From: JAFAFN01 sp963707555
GTDB taxonomy: Bacteria > Actinomycetota > Acidimicrobiia > Acidimicrobiales > Microtrichaceae
Direction of reading: 5' to 3'
Length of the DNA stretch: 64,000 nt
Assembly (NCBI GenBank): GCA_963707555.1
Contig: CAVPQM010000014.1
Location: 248,001-312,000, forward strand
Below, in pieces: positions 8,096 to 16,647 of the stretch. Both the position numbers and the translations under genes were made by a program. Under the pieces are notes generated by a model. The model saw only the letters and a program-made list of their open reading frames with translations. It did no database searches and was not told the origin of the DNA. Numbering within the stretch: the first letter of the stretch is position 1; every line of letters starts with the position of its first letter.

Positions 8096-9089
8096 GCTGC
8101 TGACCCTTCGCTACGACATGAGGGCGCCCAGCTTCGGCGCACCGGCGCCAGCGCTGTACCGCGCGGCGATCGAGCAGTGCGCGTTCGCCGACGAGTTGGG
8201 CTTCGACCGGGTCCACCTGGCCGAGCACCACGGCGCCGAGGACGGGTACTGCCCCTCGCCGATCGTGCTCGCGTCAGCCATCGCATCGCGGACCGAGCAG
8301 ATCCAGATACAGCTCTCGGCGCTGATCGCGGTGCTGCACGACCCGATCCGGCTCGCCGAGGACCTCGCCGTGGTCGACGTGATCAGCAACGGGCGTCTGG
8401 GGATCACCCTGGGCATCGGTTACCGGCTCAGCGAGTACGAGATGTTCGGCGTCGAGAAGAAGCGCCGCGTGCCGCTGCTCGAGGAGGCCATCGCCGTCTT
8501 CGGGCGCGCCTGGAGCGGCGAGCCGTTCGAGCACCGCGGCAACGAGGTCGTCGTCCGTCCGACTCCGGTGCAGCAGCCGGGCCCGCCGTTGTTCATCGGC
8601 GGCTCGACCGAGGCGTCCGCCCGCCGCGCCGCTCGGTTCGGCGACGGCTACGTGCCCGCCGGCGTCGACGCGGGCCTGTTCGCGATCTACGAGGACGAGT
8701 GCCGGCGGCTGGGGCGTGTCCCCGGTCCGCCGAACCCGCCGCGAGGTCCCATGTTCCTCTTCGTGACCGATGACCCGGAGCGTGACGCTCCGATCGTCGC
8801 GCCGCATTTCATCCACACCTCGAACTCGAACGCTGAATGGGCCAAGGAGCGTGGCGAGGGCGTCACGCCCTACTCGACGATCACCACCGTCGAGGAGCTG
8901 CACGCCAACCCGCAGTTCGCTGTCGTCACCCCCGATCAGTGCCTGGAGCTCGCCCGGGAGATGGGCGCGGACTCGGAGTTGACGTTCCAGCCGCTGCTCG
9001 GCGGCCTGGATCCCGACATCGCACTGGGCAGCCTCGAGCTGTTCGCGGACGCGGTGCTACCGAGGCTGGTGGAAGAGGGACTGAGGTGA
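8094..9089 (+). CDS. LLM-class (luciferase-like) flavin-dependent oxidoreductase
   Basis: A 331-residue TIM-barrel protein of the bacterial luciferase-like superfamily. Typical segments are ADELGFDRVHLAEHHG near the N-terminus, LSALIAVLHDPIRLAEDLAVVD with ISNGRLGITLGIGYR, and PLFIGGSTEASARRAARFGDGY in the second half. Members use FMN or F420 for monooxygenation or hydride transfer. The cofactor cannot be decided from sequence here, although an F420 biosynthesis gene (cofC-like) exists in the window. The gene opens the second block of the operon and overlaps the next gene by 4 nt (GTGA). Confidence 0.88.
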   Translation: MLLTLRYDMRAPSFGAPAPALYRAAIEQCAFADELGFDRVHLAEHHGAEDGYCPSPIVLASAIASRTEQIQIQLSALIAVLHDPIRLAEDLAVVDVISNGRLGITLGIGYRLSEYEMFGVEKKRRVPLLEEAIAVFGRAWSGEPFEHRGNEVVVRPTPVQQPGPPLFIGGSTEASARRAARFGDGYVPAGVDAGLFAIYEDECRRLGRVPGPPNPPRGPMFLFVTDDPERDAPIVAPHFIHTSNSNAEWAKERGEGVTPYSTITTVEELHANPQFAVVTPDQCLELAREMGADSELTFQPLLGGLDPDIALGSLELFADAVLPRLVEEGLR

Positions 9090-10132
9090 GCTCCCCCACG
9101 GCAGCGACGCAGATCGACCTGGACGCGCTGGCCCGCTGGATGGACGATCAGCACCTCGGTGACGGCCCGATCACCGACGTCGTCGGCCTGACCGGCGGCA
9201 CGCAGAACATCGTCGTGCGACTGGAACACGCCGGCCGCTCGTACGTCCTTCGCCACCCACCGACGGTCAAACGAGCGAACAGCGACGAGACGATGCGCCG
9301 CGAGGCACGGGTGCTCGCGGCGCTGCCCGGGTCCGGCGTCCCGCACGCCCGGCTCATCGCAGCCTGCGCCGACGAGTCCGTCCTGGGATCGGCCTTCTAC
9401 CTGATGGAACCCGTCGACGGGGTCAATGTCTTCGACACTGGCGTCCCCGACGCGCTCCGAGGTGTCGACGAGCAACGGGCGCTGGCCGAGTCGATGGTCG
9501 ACGCCCTCGCCGCGCTCGTGCACGTCGACCACGTGGCGGGAGGACTGGGGGATCTCGGCCGGGCCGAGAACTGGCACGGCCGACAGGTCGGACGCTGGAG
9601 CCGCCAGTTGGACGGCTACCGCGAGCTGCCCGGCTACGACGGGCCCGACCTGCCCGGCCACTTCGAGGTGGCCGCCTGGCTCGCCGACCGTCGACCGTCA
9701 GGTGGCCGACTCGGACTGATCCACGGCGACTTCCACTTCGCGAACGTGCTGATCGCCCACGACCGACCCGAGGTCGTCGCGGTGATCGACTGGGAGCTCG
9801 CCACCATCGGCGACCCCCTGCTCGACCTGGGTCACCTGCTGTCCACATGGCCCGGCACCGGCGACGCGCAGCTCGTGGTCCACGGAGCCGACGCGATGCC
9901 CGGCCCGGACGAAGTGATCGACCGGTACGCGTCTCGGACCGGGCTCGACCTGACGGACCTGGGCTGGTTCCGGGTGCTGGCCGCCTACCGCCTCGCGGTG
10001 CTGCTCGAGGGCACCCATGCGCGAGCGGCAGCCGGACACGCGCCGACCGAGGTGGGCGACAGGTTGCACACCAAGGCCGCGGCGCTGTGCCGCCTCGGCA
10101 TGCAGATCATCGACGACCAGGAGCGCACGTGA
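9086..10132 (+). CDS. Phosphotransferase family protein (ACAD10/11-like aminoglycoside phosphotransferase fold)
   Basis: A 348-residue protein with the APH/ChoK kinase fold. The catalytic loop is LIHGDFHFANVLI and the metal-binding motif is VIDWELATIGDPLLDLG, with TGGTQNIVVRL as the N-lobe loop. This subgroup is the one fused to or encoded beside acyl-CoA dehydrogenases (ACAD10/11 type), where it phosphorylates 4-hydroxyacyl-CoAs so that water can be eliminated. An acyl-CoA dehydrogenase is encoded three genes downstream, which supports that role. Antibiotic resistance is not suggested. Start GTG 9086 overlaps the previous stop. Confidence 0.88.
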   Translation: MSSPTAATQIDLDALARWMDDQHLGDGPITDVVGLTGGTQNIVVRLEHAGRSYVLRHPPTVKRANSDETMRREARVLAALPGSGVPHARLIAACADESVLGSAFYLMEPVDGVNVFDTGVPDALRGVDEQRALAESMVDALAALVHVDHVAGGLGDLGRAENWHGRQVGRWSRQLDGYRELPGYDGPDLPGHFEVAAWLADRRPSGGRLGLIHGDFHFANVLIAHDRPEVVAVIDWELATIGDPLLDLGHLLSTWPGTGDAQLVVHGADAMPGPDEVIDRYASRTGLDLTDLGWFRVLAAYRLAVLLEGTHARAAAGHAPTEVGDRLHTKAAALCRLGMQIIDDQERT

Positions 10133-10578
10133 CCACACCGACACGGATGCCGGCCCTCGGGGCAGCGGCATGGATCAGCGAGGAGGACGGCGCGGCACTC
10201 ATCGGCAGTCGCTGCACCTCGTGCGAGGTGATCGCCTTTCCCCCCGTCACCTCGTACTGCCCGAACCCGAAGTGCGGGAGTCGCGATCACGTCTCGATCC
10301 GCCTCGGTTCGACCGGCACCGTCTGGAGCTACACGAACGCGGCCTACCGGCCGCCGCCTCCGTATGTGTCCGACGACGCGGAGTTCTCGCCGTTCGGGAT
10401 CGTCGCGGTGGAGCTCGAGGCCGAGGGTCTGGTGGTGCTCGGCCAGCTCGTCCAGGGCGCCGACATCGCCGAGCTCCGCATCGGGGACCCGGTGGAGCTC
10501 GTGATCGAACCCCTGTACGTCGACGCCGAGGGCGTCGAGCGGACGACCTGGAAGTGGAGGCCGACCCATGACCGATGA
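10129..10578 (+). CDS. DUF35 OB-fold / zinc-ribbon acyl-CoA-associated protein
   Basis: A 149-residue protein with an N-terminal zinc ribbon (CTSC ... YCPNPKC, residues about 25-43) and a C-terminal OB-fold domain (GTVWSYTNAAYRPPPPY ... GDPVELVIEPLY). DUF35 proteins partner thiolase-like or hydratase subunits, for example Ltp2 with ChsH2 in steroid side-chain degradation. Here the thiolase-like gene follows directly, overlapping by 11 nt, so a heteromeric complex is likely. GTG 10129 overlaps the upstream stop. Confidence 0.88.
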   Translation: MTTPTRMPALGAAAWISEEDGAALIGSRCTSCEVIAFPPVTSYCPNPKCGSRDHVSIRLGSTGTVWSYTNAAYRPPPPYVSDDAEFSPFGIVAVELEAEGLVVLGQLVQGADIAELRIGDPVELVIEPLYVDAEGVERTTWKWRPTHDR

Positions 10579-11758
10579 CGTGCGGATCGCAGGGGTCGGC
10601 ATGACCCAGTGGGGCAAGTGGGGGCGGGACTTCACCGAGTACGGGGTCGACGCCGCCACCGAGGCGCTCGCCGACGCGGGCGTCGCGTGGAGTGACGTCG
10701 AGTACATCGCCGGCGGCGGCACGGTGCGCAACGGCTACGCCGGCTACGTCGCCGGATCGTCGATCGCCCACGCCCTCGGGTTCACCGGGGCGCGGGTCTC
10801 GACGAGCTACGGGGCGTGTGCATCGGGCACACAGGCGATCGAGGCCGCTCGCACGCGGATCATGGCCGGATTGTGCGACGTCGCCCTGGTCGTCGGCGCC
10901 GACACGACCCCCAAGGGGTTCCTCGCGCCCAACGCGGGTGACCGGCCCACCGACCCGGACTGGCTGCGCTTCCACCTGGTGGGCGCCACCAACCCGACCT
11001 ACTTCGCGCTCATGGCCCGACGGCGGATCGACCTGTACGGCGCGACCGTCGAGGACTTCGCCCGGGTGAAGGTCAAGAACGCACAGCACGGCCTCGGCAA
11101 CCCGCGGGCGCGCTACCGCAAGGAGGTGACCGTCGACGACGTGCTCGCCTCGCCGGTGGTCGCGGATCCGCTGCACCTGCTCGACATCTGCGCCACCAGC
11201 GACGGCGGCGCGGCGCTGGTCCTGGTCTCGCAGCGGAAGGCAGCGGCGCTGGGCATGTCGGACGCCCCGAGGATCCGGGCGGTCTCGACGGTCACGCCGA
11301 GCTATCCGAACACCGTGCTCGAGATCCCGTACTTCGCCACGGACTCCGGCTCGGTGGTGCCGCCGGCGGATCTCGGCTTCATGGATTCGATCGCGCGCGC
11401 CGCGTACGAGGAGGCCGGGATCGGCCCGGAGGACCTGTCCCTCGCCGAGGTGTACGACCTGTCCACGGCACTCGAGCTCGACTGGTACGAGCACCTCGGA
11501 CTGTGCGCCCGCGGTGACGCCGAACGGCTCCTGCGCGACGGCGACACCACGGTCGGAGGACGGATCCCGGTCAACCCCAGCGGTGGTCTCGGGTGCTTCG
11601 GTGAAGCGGTTCCGGCCCAGGCGATCGCCCAGGTCTGCGAGCTCGCCTGGCAGCTGCAGGGTCGCGCCGGCGACCGTCAGGTCGAGGGTGCCAAGGTGGG
11701 CATCACCGCCAACAAGGGCCTGTTCGGTCACGGCTCGGCAGTGGTGGTCTCGACGTGA
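10568..11758 (+). CDS. Thiolase-superfamily protein (lipid-transfer-protein / Ltp-like)
   Basis: A 396-residue thiolase-fold protein of the SCP-x/Ltp type. It starts with VRIAGVGMTQWGKWG, has YGACASGTQAIEAA at the usual nucleophile loop and NPSGGLGCFGEAVPAQAIAQVCEL near the C-terminus. Encoded next to a DUF35 subunit, it resembles the Ltp2-type aldol lyases that release a short acyl-CoA or ketone from a branched hydroxyacyl-CoA. A true beta-ketothiolase is the alternative. The reaction cannot be settled from sequence alone. It overlaps the next gene by 4 nt. Confidence 0.87.
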   Translation: MTDDVRIAGVGMTQWGKWGRDFTEYGVDAATEALADAGVAWSDVEYIAGGGTVRNGYAGYVAGSSIAHALGFTGARVSTSYGACASGTQAIEAARTRIMAGLCDVALVVGADTTPKGFLAPNAGDRPTDPDWLRFHLVGATNPTYFALMARRRIDLYGATVEDFARVKVKNAQHGLGNPRARYRKEVTVDDVLASPVVADPLHLLDICATSDGGAALVLVSQRKAAALGMSDAPRIRAVSTVTPSYPNTVLEIPYFATDSGSVVPPADLGFMDSIARAAYEEAGIGPEDLSLAEVYDLSTALELDWYEHLGLCARGDAERLLRDGDTTVGGRIPVNPSGGLGCFGEAVPAQAIAQVCELAWQLQGRAGDRQVEGAKVGITANKGLFGHGSAVVVST

Positions 11759-13062
11759 GCGCGACCACAGCATCCGCGACCGACGCCCCCTCGACCGGCC
11801 CGAGCGCCGACCCGACGGTGGCCGAGTTCCGCGCCGCGGTGCGTGCCTGGCTCGACGCTCGACTCGAGCCTCAGGGCACCTCGACGGTGGTCTGGGGCGA
11901 AGGCTCCGACGACGTGTCGATCCTGCACGCACTGCCCCACGCCGAGGAGGCGGCGCTGCTGCAACGCGGCCTGGCGTGGCAGAAGGAGCGGTGGGATGCC
12001 GGCTACGGCGCCATCGCCGTGCCCCGGGAGTACGGAGGTGCGGGCCTCACCGCCGAACACGCCCGCGCCTACCGAGAGGAGGAGGACCGCTTCGAGCTCC
12101 CCGCCAACCACGAGACACTGCGGGTGACCATGAACCTGGTCGGCCCGACGATCGCAGCGGTGGGCACCGACGAGCAGCGTCGGCGCTTCATCCCCGAGTT
12201 CCTCGGCGGCCAGGCGTTGGCGTGCCAGCTCTTCTCCGAGCCCGGTGCGGGCTCCGACCTGGCTGCGGTCAGCACCCGGGCCGTGCGCGACGGCGACGAC
12301 TGGATCATCAACGGCTCGAAGGTCTGGGCCTCGGGCGCACAGTTCGCCCAGTGGGGCGAGCTGGTCGCGAGGACCGACCCCGACGCGACGAAGCACGGTG
12401 GCCTGACGACCTTCCTGGTGCCCATGAATGCGGACGGCGTCGAGGTGCGACCGATCGTCCAGATGTCGGGCGGGTCGTCCTTCAACGAGGTGTTCTTCGA
12501 GGACGTCCGCATCTCCGACGACCTGCGTCTCGGTGCTCCCGGTGACGGGTGGAAGGTCGGGCTGATGACCCTCGGGTTCGAGCGCGGCCAGAGCGGCTCG
12601 AAGCAGGTCGGCGCCTCGTGGCAGCAGCTGCGTGCGCTCGCAGAGTGGTCGGGTTGCAGCGACGATCCCGTCATCCGCCAAGAGCTCATGAAGGTGTACA
12701 CCCACGAGCGACTCCGCGGACTGACCCGGCTCCGGGCCGAGGCCCACCGCGACGCCAGCGGCGCACCCGGCCCCGAGAGCTCCCTCGGCAAGCTGCTGTG
12801 GGTGCAGGGCATGCTCGCCATCGGTGAGGTCGCGGCGACGATCCTCGGGCCCCGCCTCGTCGCGGACACAGGGGAGTGGGGGACCTACGCCTGGGCTCGC
12901 CACGTCCTGGGCGCACGCGGCTATCGCCTGGCCGGCGGCAGCGACGAGATCCAGCGCACGATCATCGCCGAGCGGGTGCTCGGGCTCCCCCCGGAGCCAC
13001 GGCCCGACCGCAACCTGTCCTGGCGGGAGCTGACCGCTGCGACACGGGGGAGGAACGCATGA
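11755..13062 (+). CDS. Acyl-CoA dehydrogenase
   Basis: A 435-residue flavoprotein of the acyl-CoA dehydrogenase family. Signature motifs are QLFSEPGAGSDLAAV (FAD/substrate binding), the central beta domain (DWIINGSKVWASGAQFAQWGELVART) and the C-terminal RLAGGSDEIQRTIIAERVLGLP. It would introduce a 2,3-double bond into an acyl-CoA and pass electrons to ETF. Fitting neighbours are the ACAD10-like kinase and the acyl-CoA ligase. GTG start overlapping the previous stop. Confidence 0.92.
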   Translation: MSATTASATDAPSTGPSADPTVAEFRAAVRAWLDARLEPQGTSTVVWGEGSDDVSILHALPHAEEAALLQRGLAWQKERWDAGYGAIAVPREYGGAGLTAEHARAYREEEDRFELPANHETLRVTMNLVGPTIAAVGTDEQRRRFIPEFLGGQALACQLFSEPGAGSDLAAVSTRAVRDGDDWIINGSKVWASGAQFAQWGELVARTDPDATKHGGLTTFLVPMNADGVEVRPIVQMSGGSSFNEVFFEDVRISDDLRLGAPGDGWKVGLMTLGFERGQSGSKQVGASWQQLRALAEWSGCSDDPVIRQELMKVYTHERLRGLTRLRAEAHRDASGAPGPESSLGKLLWVQGMLAIGEVAATILGPRLVADTGEWGTYAWARHVLGARGYRLAGGSDEIQRTIIAERVLGLPPEPRPDRNLSWRELTAATRGRNA

Positions 13063-14540
13063 ACATCGTGACGTTGCTCGAGATGTCCGCCGACGTGCTC
13101 GGCGGTCGCGTCGCGGTGGTGTCGGGAGCCGACCGCGTGACCTACGCAGAGCTCCTCGACCGGAGCCGGCGCGGCGCCGAACGACTCCGCTCCAGCGGGG
13201 CGGACCACCTGGCGCTGGTCGCCGAGAACTCCGCGGTTGTGCCGACCGCGCTGTTCGCCGCTGCGCTCGCCGGTCGGCCCTTCGCACCGTTGAACTACCG
13301 CCTGGACGACCTGTCGCTGAGGACCCTGGTCGAGCGCCTCGATCCGTCGCTGGTCGTGGCGGACGACGTGTCGGCACCACGTGTCGGTTCCGTGGACGGC
13401 GCCGCGCTCGTCTCCCCGCAGGAGCTCATCGCCGGTGCACCCCTCGACGTCGGCGCGGGCGGCGCCGGTGATGTCGCGGTGCTGCTGTTCACCAGCGGCA
13501 CGACCGGTGAGCCGAAAGCAGCGGTGCTGCGTCACCAGAACCTGTCGTCGTACGTGCTGAGCACGGTCGAGCCCTTCTCGGCAGCGGACGACGACGCCGC
13601 GCTGGTCAGCGTGCCGCCGTACCACGTCGCAGGCATCGCAGCGATCCTCTCGTCGGTCTGCGCGGGTCGACGAATCGTCTACCTGCCGTCGTTCTCGGCA
13701 GAGGCCTGGGTCGACACGGTCGTCGGCGAGGGCGTGACCCATGCGATGGTCGTGCCGACGATGCTCCGGAGGGTGCTCGAGATCATCGAGGAGCGGGGGA
13801 TCGAGCTCGGCTCGTTGCGCCACCTGTCCTACGGCGGAGGGCGCATGCCCCAGCAGGTCGTCGAGCAGGCCATGCGGCTGCTGCCCGAGGTCGGCCTCGT
13901 GAACGCCTACGGGCTGACCGAGACCAGCTCGACCATCACGGTGCTGTCACCGCAGGACCACCGCGAGGCCGCGGCGTCCGACGACCCCGACGTGCGTCGA
14001 CGGCTGACCTCGGTCGGTCGGCCGCTGCCGGGTGTCGACGTGCAGGTCCGACTCGACGACGGCGACGTGGCCGCCAGCGATCAGGTCGGCGAGATCTGGG
14101 TGCGGGGCGACCAGGTCGCCGGCGAGTACGTGGACCAGGGCAGCGTGCTGGTCGACGGCTGGTTCCCCACCCGCGACGGCGGCCGCATCGACCAAGCCGG
14201 TTTCCTCTACGTCGAGGGCCGGATGGACGACGTGATCGTGCGCGGCGGCGAGAACATGTCGCCGGGTGAGATCGAAGAGGTGATCCTGGATCACCCCGCC
14301 GTCGCCGATGTGGCGGTGATCGGCGTACCCGACGTGGAGTGGGGCGAGGCGGTGGTGGCCGTCGTCGTCGCCCGCCACGGCGTCGAGGTGAGCTCGGACG
14401 ACCTGGCGGCCTGGGCGGGTGCGCGACTCCGGTCGGCCCGCACCCCGCAGCGGTTCGTGTTCCGCGACGAGCTGCCCCACAACGAGACCGGGAAGGTGCT
14501 GCGCCGGGTGCTGCGTGCCGAGCTCGCCGTCGCTCCCTGA
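13059..14540 (+). CDS. AMP-dependent acyl-CoA synthetase/ligase
   Basis: A 493-residue ANL-superfamily ligase. It has the phosphate-binding loop LLFTSGTTGEPKAAVLRH, YGLTETSST, the hinge region (DGRIDQAGFLYVEGRMDDVIVRGGENMSPGEIEE) and the C-terminal catalytic Lys in PHNETGKVLRR. It would activate a carboxylic acid to its CoA thioester using ATP and is the probable entry step of the operon, with the CaiB transferases as an alternative entry. Last gene of the operon; ATG overlaps the previous TGA. Confidence 0.92.
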   Translation: MNIVTLLEMSADVLGGRVAVVSGADRVTYAELLDRSRRGAERLRSSGADHLALVAENSAVVPTALFAAALAGRPFAPLNYRLDDLSLRTLVERLDPSLVVADDVSAPRVGSVDGAALVSPQELIAGAPLDVGAGGAGDVAVLLFTSGTTGEPKAAVLRHQNLSSYVLSTVEPFSAADDDAALVSVPPYHVAGIAAILSSVCAGRRIVYLPSFSAEAWVDTVVGEGVTHAMVVPTMLRRVLEIIEERGIELGSLRHLSYGGGRMPQQVVEQAMRLLPEVGLVNAYGLTETSSTITVLSPQDHREAAASDDPDVRRRLTSVGRPLPGVDVQVRLDDGDVAASDQVGEIWVRGDQVAGEYVDQGSVLVDGWFPTRDGGRIDQAGFLYVEGRMDDVIVRGGENMSPGEIEEVILDHPAVADVAVIGVPDVEWGEAVVAVVVARHGVEVSSDDLAAWAGARLRSARTPQRFVFRDELPHNETGKVLRRVLRAELAVAP

Positions 14541-14590
14541 GCACGTGGTCGATCGCTGCGTGCGCCGACGCTCGCTGAGCGCCCCGGTGA

Positions 14591-15229
14591 TCAGTCGGCG
14601 GCGAGCCGCCTGGTCTCGTCGGACGTAGGTGCCGTCAGCATCCCGGCGACGGTGTCGATGGTGAGGCTGGTGAGCAGCTTCGGGTCGGTGACCTCGTCGT
14701 CGCCGTGCCGGCCGAGCTCGGTGACGGTGTAGAGGAGCGCGGCGAAGCGCCGGTGGTGACGCAGTGCCTCGTCGTCGACGACGTCGCTCGCCAGCTCCCG
14801 CCACCGGTACATGCTGTTCGAGCGGTCGTCGAGTGCCCCGAGGTCGATGATCGGCACGGAACGATTCAGCAGCTCGCCGTAGATCCGGAGGAACTCCGGT
14901 CCGCCGTTCGGGTCGGTCAGCTTCGAGGCCAGCGGTCGGACGAGCGCCCCCGACAGCTGCCGGGGGTCCGGATGTCCGAGGCCCTCGTACGCGTCCAGCA
15001 GCGCGTGCCGCCGGCTCTCGACGTCGGGTTGGTGCTTGTCGAGGATCGCCCGGACCAGGCCGGCGCGATCGCCGAAGTGGTACTGCACTGCTGCGGCATT
15101 GCGGGCGCCCGACGCGGTGTTGACCTTGCGCAGGCTGACCGACTCGGTGCCATGGCGCGCGAACAGCTCCTCCGCAGCGCGGAGGAGCTGATCACGTGTC
15201 GTCGAACCCGGCCCGTCAGCCGGCTGCAA
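14591..15229 (-). CDS. TetR-family transcriptional regulator
   Basis: A 212-residue regulator. The N-terminal TetR helix-turn-helix is TRDQLLRAAEELFARHGTES with AAAVQYHFGDRAGLVRAIL; the C-terminal ligand domain is variable. The start appears to be TTG at 15229, and the gene overlaps the upstream acyl-CoA dehydrogenase by 14 nt, so the two are co-transcribed. It lies convergent to the large catabolic operon. Candidate targets are the divergent promoter at 16551-16611 and the similar sequence at 688-701, both holding CGTTGACG (inference). Confidence 0.87.
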   Translation of the reverse strand: MQPADGPGSTTRDQLLRAAEELFARHGTESVSLRKVNTASGARNAAAVQYHFGDRAGLVRAILDKHQPDVESRRHALLDAYEGLGHPDPRQLSGALVRPLASKLTDPNGGPEFLRIYGELLNRSVPIIDLGALDDRSNSMYRWRELASDVVDDEALRHHRRFAALLYTVTELGRHGDDEVTDPKLLTSLTIDTVAGMLTAPTSDETRRLAAD

Positions 15230-16511
15230 TCTCGTGCTCGAGCATCTGTGCGAACCGGACCCGGGCGGCCTCGGTGCGTGTCGGCAGGTGGGCGCTGGGC
15301 CACAGGCCCTCGACGGAGCTCGCGTCGCGCAGCAGCGCTCGCGCCACCGTGATCTTGTGCACCTCGGTCGGACCGTCCGCCATCGCCATCACCTCCGCCG
15401 ACACCATCATCTTCGAAAATGGCATCTCGTTGGAGATCCCGAGCGAGCCGTGCAGGTGCATCGAGCGTTGCACGACGTCGTGGAGCACCTTGGGCATGGC
15501 GACCTTGACCGCAGCGATGTCCTTGCGGACCTTCTTGTAGTCCTGGTGCTTGTCGATGAGCCACGCGGTGCGCAGCACGAGCAGGCGGAACTGCTCCATC
15601 TCGATCCAGCTGTCGGCGATGCGCTCCTGGGTCATCTGGAGCGAGCCGAGCGGGCCGCGGGCGGTGGTCCGTGACAGCGAGCGCTCGAGCATCATGTCGA
15701 GTGCCTGTCGCACCAGCGCGATCGTGCGCATGGCGTGGTGGATGCGACCGCCACCGAGGCGGGTCTGTGCGATCGCGAACGCCTGGCCCTCGTCGCCGAG
15801 CATCTGGGAGCTGGGCACGCGGACGTCGTCGAAGCGCACGTAGGCGTGTGTGCCGTCCTCGGCGGGCTCGGTGCCGGTGCCGACGTTGCGCACGATCTCG
15901 ACGCCTGGCGTGCCGACCGGCACGACGAACATCGACATCCCCTGGTACGCGCTGATCTCGGGGTTGGTCACCGCCATGACGATGTAGAAGCTCGCGTAGC
16001 GGGCGTTGCTGATGAACCACTTCTCGCCGCTGATGACCCAGGTGTCGCCGTCCCGGGTGGCGGTGGTCGTGAACAACGTGGGGTCGGCGCCGGCGTGCGG
16101 CTCGGTCATCGCGTACGCCGAGACGATGTCGCCGTCCAGCAACGGCTGGAGGTACTGCGCCTTCTGCTCGGGCGTGCCGAAGTGGGCGAGGATCTCGGCG
16201 TTGCCGGAGTCGGGAGCCTGGCAGCCGAAGACCGTCGGCGCCCAGCGGGAGCGGCCGAGGATCTCGTTGAGCAGGGCGAGCTTGACCTGCCCGTAGCCCT
16301 GCCCGCCGAGCTCGGGGCCGAGGTGGCACGCCCACAGGCCGCGGTCCTTGACCTCCTGCTGGAGCGCACGCTGGATCCGCATCGCCGACTCGTCGGTCTT
16401 GTCGAACGGGTTGCCGAGCACGAGGTCGAGCGGCTCGACGCGCTCACGCACGAAGTCGTCGGCCCAGTCCAGCTGTTCCTGGTACGCGGAGTCGGTCTCG
16501 AAGTCCCACAT
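15216..16511 (-). CDS. Acyl-CoA dehydrogenase
   Basis: A 431-residue acyl-CoA dehydrogenase-family flavoprotein. It has AYAMTEPHAGADPTLFTTTATRDGDTWVISG with KWFISNARYASFYIVMA in the middle domain and DGPTEVHKITVARALL at the C-terminus, where some family members have GG-x-E-I. A good ribosome-binding site (AAGAGGAG) precedes ATG 16511. It is first in a two-gene unit with the TetR gene and is divergent from the amidohydrolase, suggesting joint control of one degradation branch. Confidence 0.92.
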   Translation of the reverse strand: MWDFETDSAYQEQLDWADDFVRERVEPLDLVLGNPFDKTDESAMRIQRALQQEVKDRGLWACHLGPELGGQGYGQVKLALLNEILGRSRWAPTVFGCQAPDSGNAEILAHFGTPEQKAQYLQPLLDGDIVSAYAMTEPHAGADPTLFTTTATRDGDTWVISGEKWFISNARYASFYIVMAVTNPEISAYQGMSMFVVPVGTPGVEIVRNVGTGTEPAEDGTHAYVRFDDVRVPSSQMLGDEGQAFAIAQTRLGGGRIHHAMRTIALVRQALDMMLERSLSRTTARGPLGSLQMTQERIADSWIEMEQFRLLVLRTAWLIDKHQDYKKVRKDIAAVKVAMPKVLHDVVQRSMHLHGSLGISNEMPFSKMMVSAEVMAMADGPTEVHKITVARALLRDASSVEGLWPSAHLPTRTEAARVRFAQMLEHEIAAG

Positions 16512-16550
16512 CGGGTGCTCCTCTTGGGTGGGGGTGGAGTGGCGGGCGAA

Positions 16551-16611
16551 ACTCTAATGCAAGTGTTTCAATCGTCAAAGCGTTGACGCGCTCAGGTCAA
16601 TCCTCTAATTT
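16551..16611. promoter_or_regulatory. Back-to-back divergent promoters with overlapping inverted-repeat -35 boxes
   Basis: Plus strand: TTGACG (16583-16588), 17-nt spacer, TAATTT (16606-16611), driving the amidohydrolase. Minus strand: TTGACG (complement of 16573-16578), 16-nt spacer, TAGAGT (complement of 16551-16556), driving the acyl-CoA dehydrogenase/TetR pair. The two -35 boxes form the inverted repeat CGTCAA-N4-TTGACG (16573-16588), an obvious place for a regulator to act on both directions at once. Confidence 0.6.
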
Positions 16612-16647
16612 CACTAGCGATAAATTCCGCCTCCAGAGGAGATCGCC

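Noticed and set aside
9086..10132. Aminoglycoside resistance gene
   Set aside because: The APH fold is present, but the operon context with acyl-CoA enzymes and the ACAD10/11-like features point to acyl-CoA metabolism.
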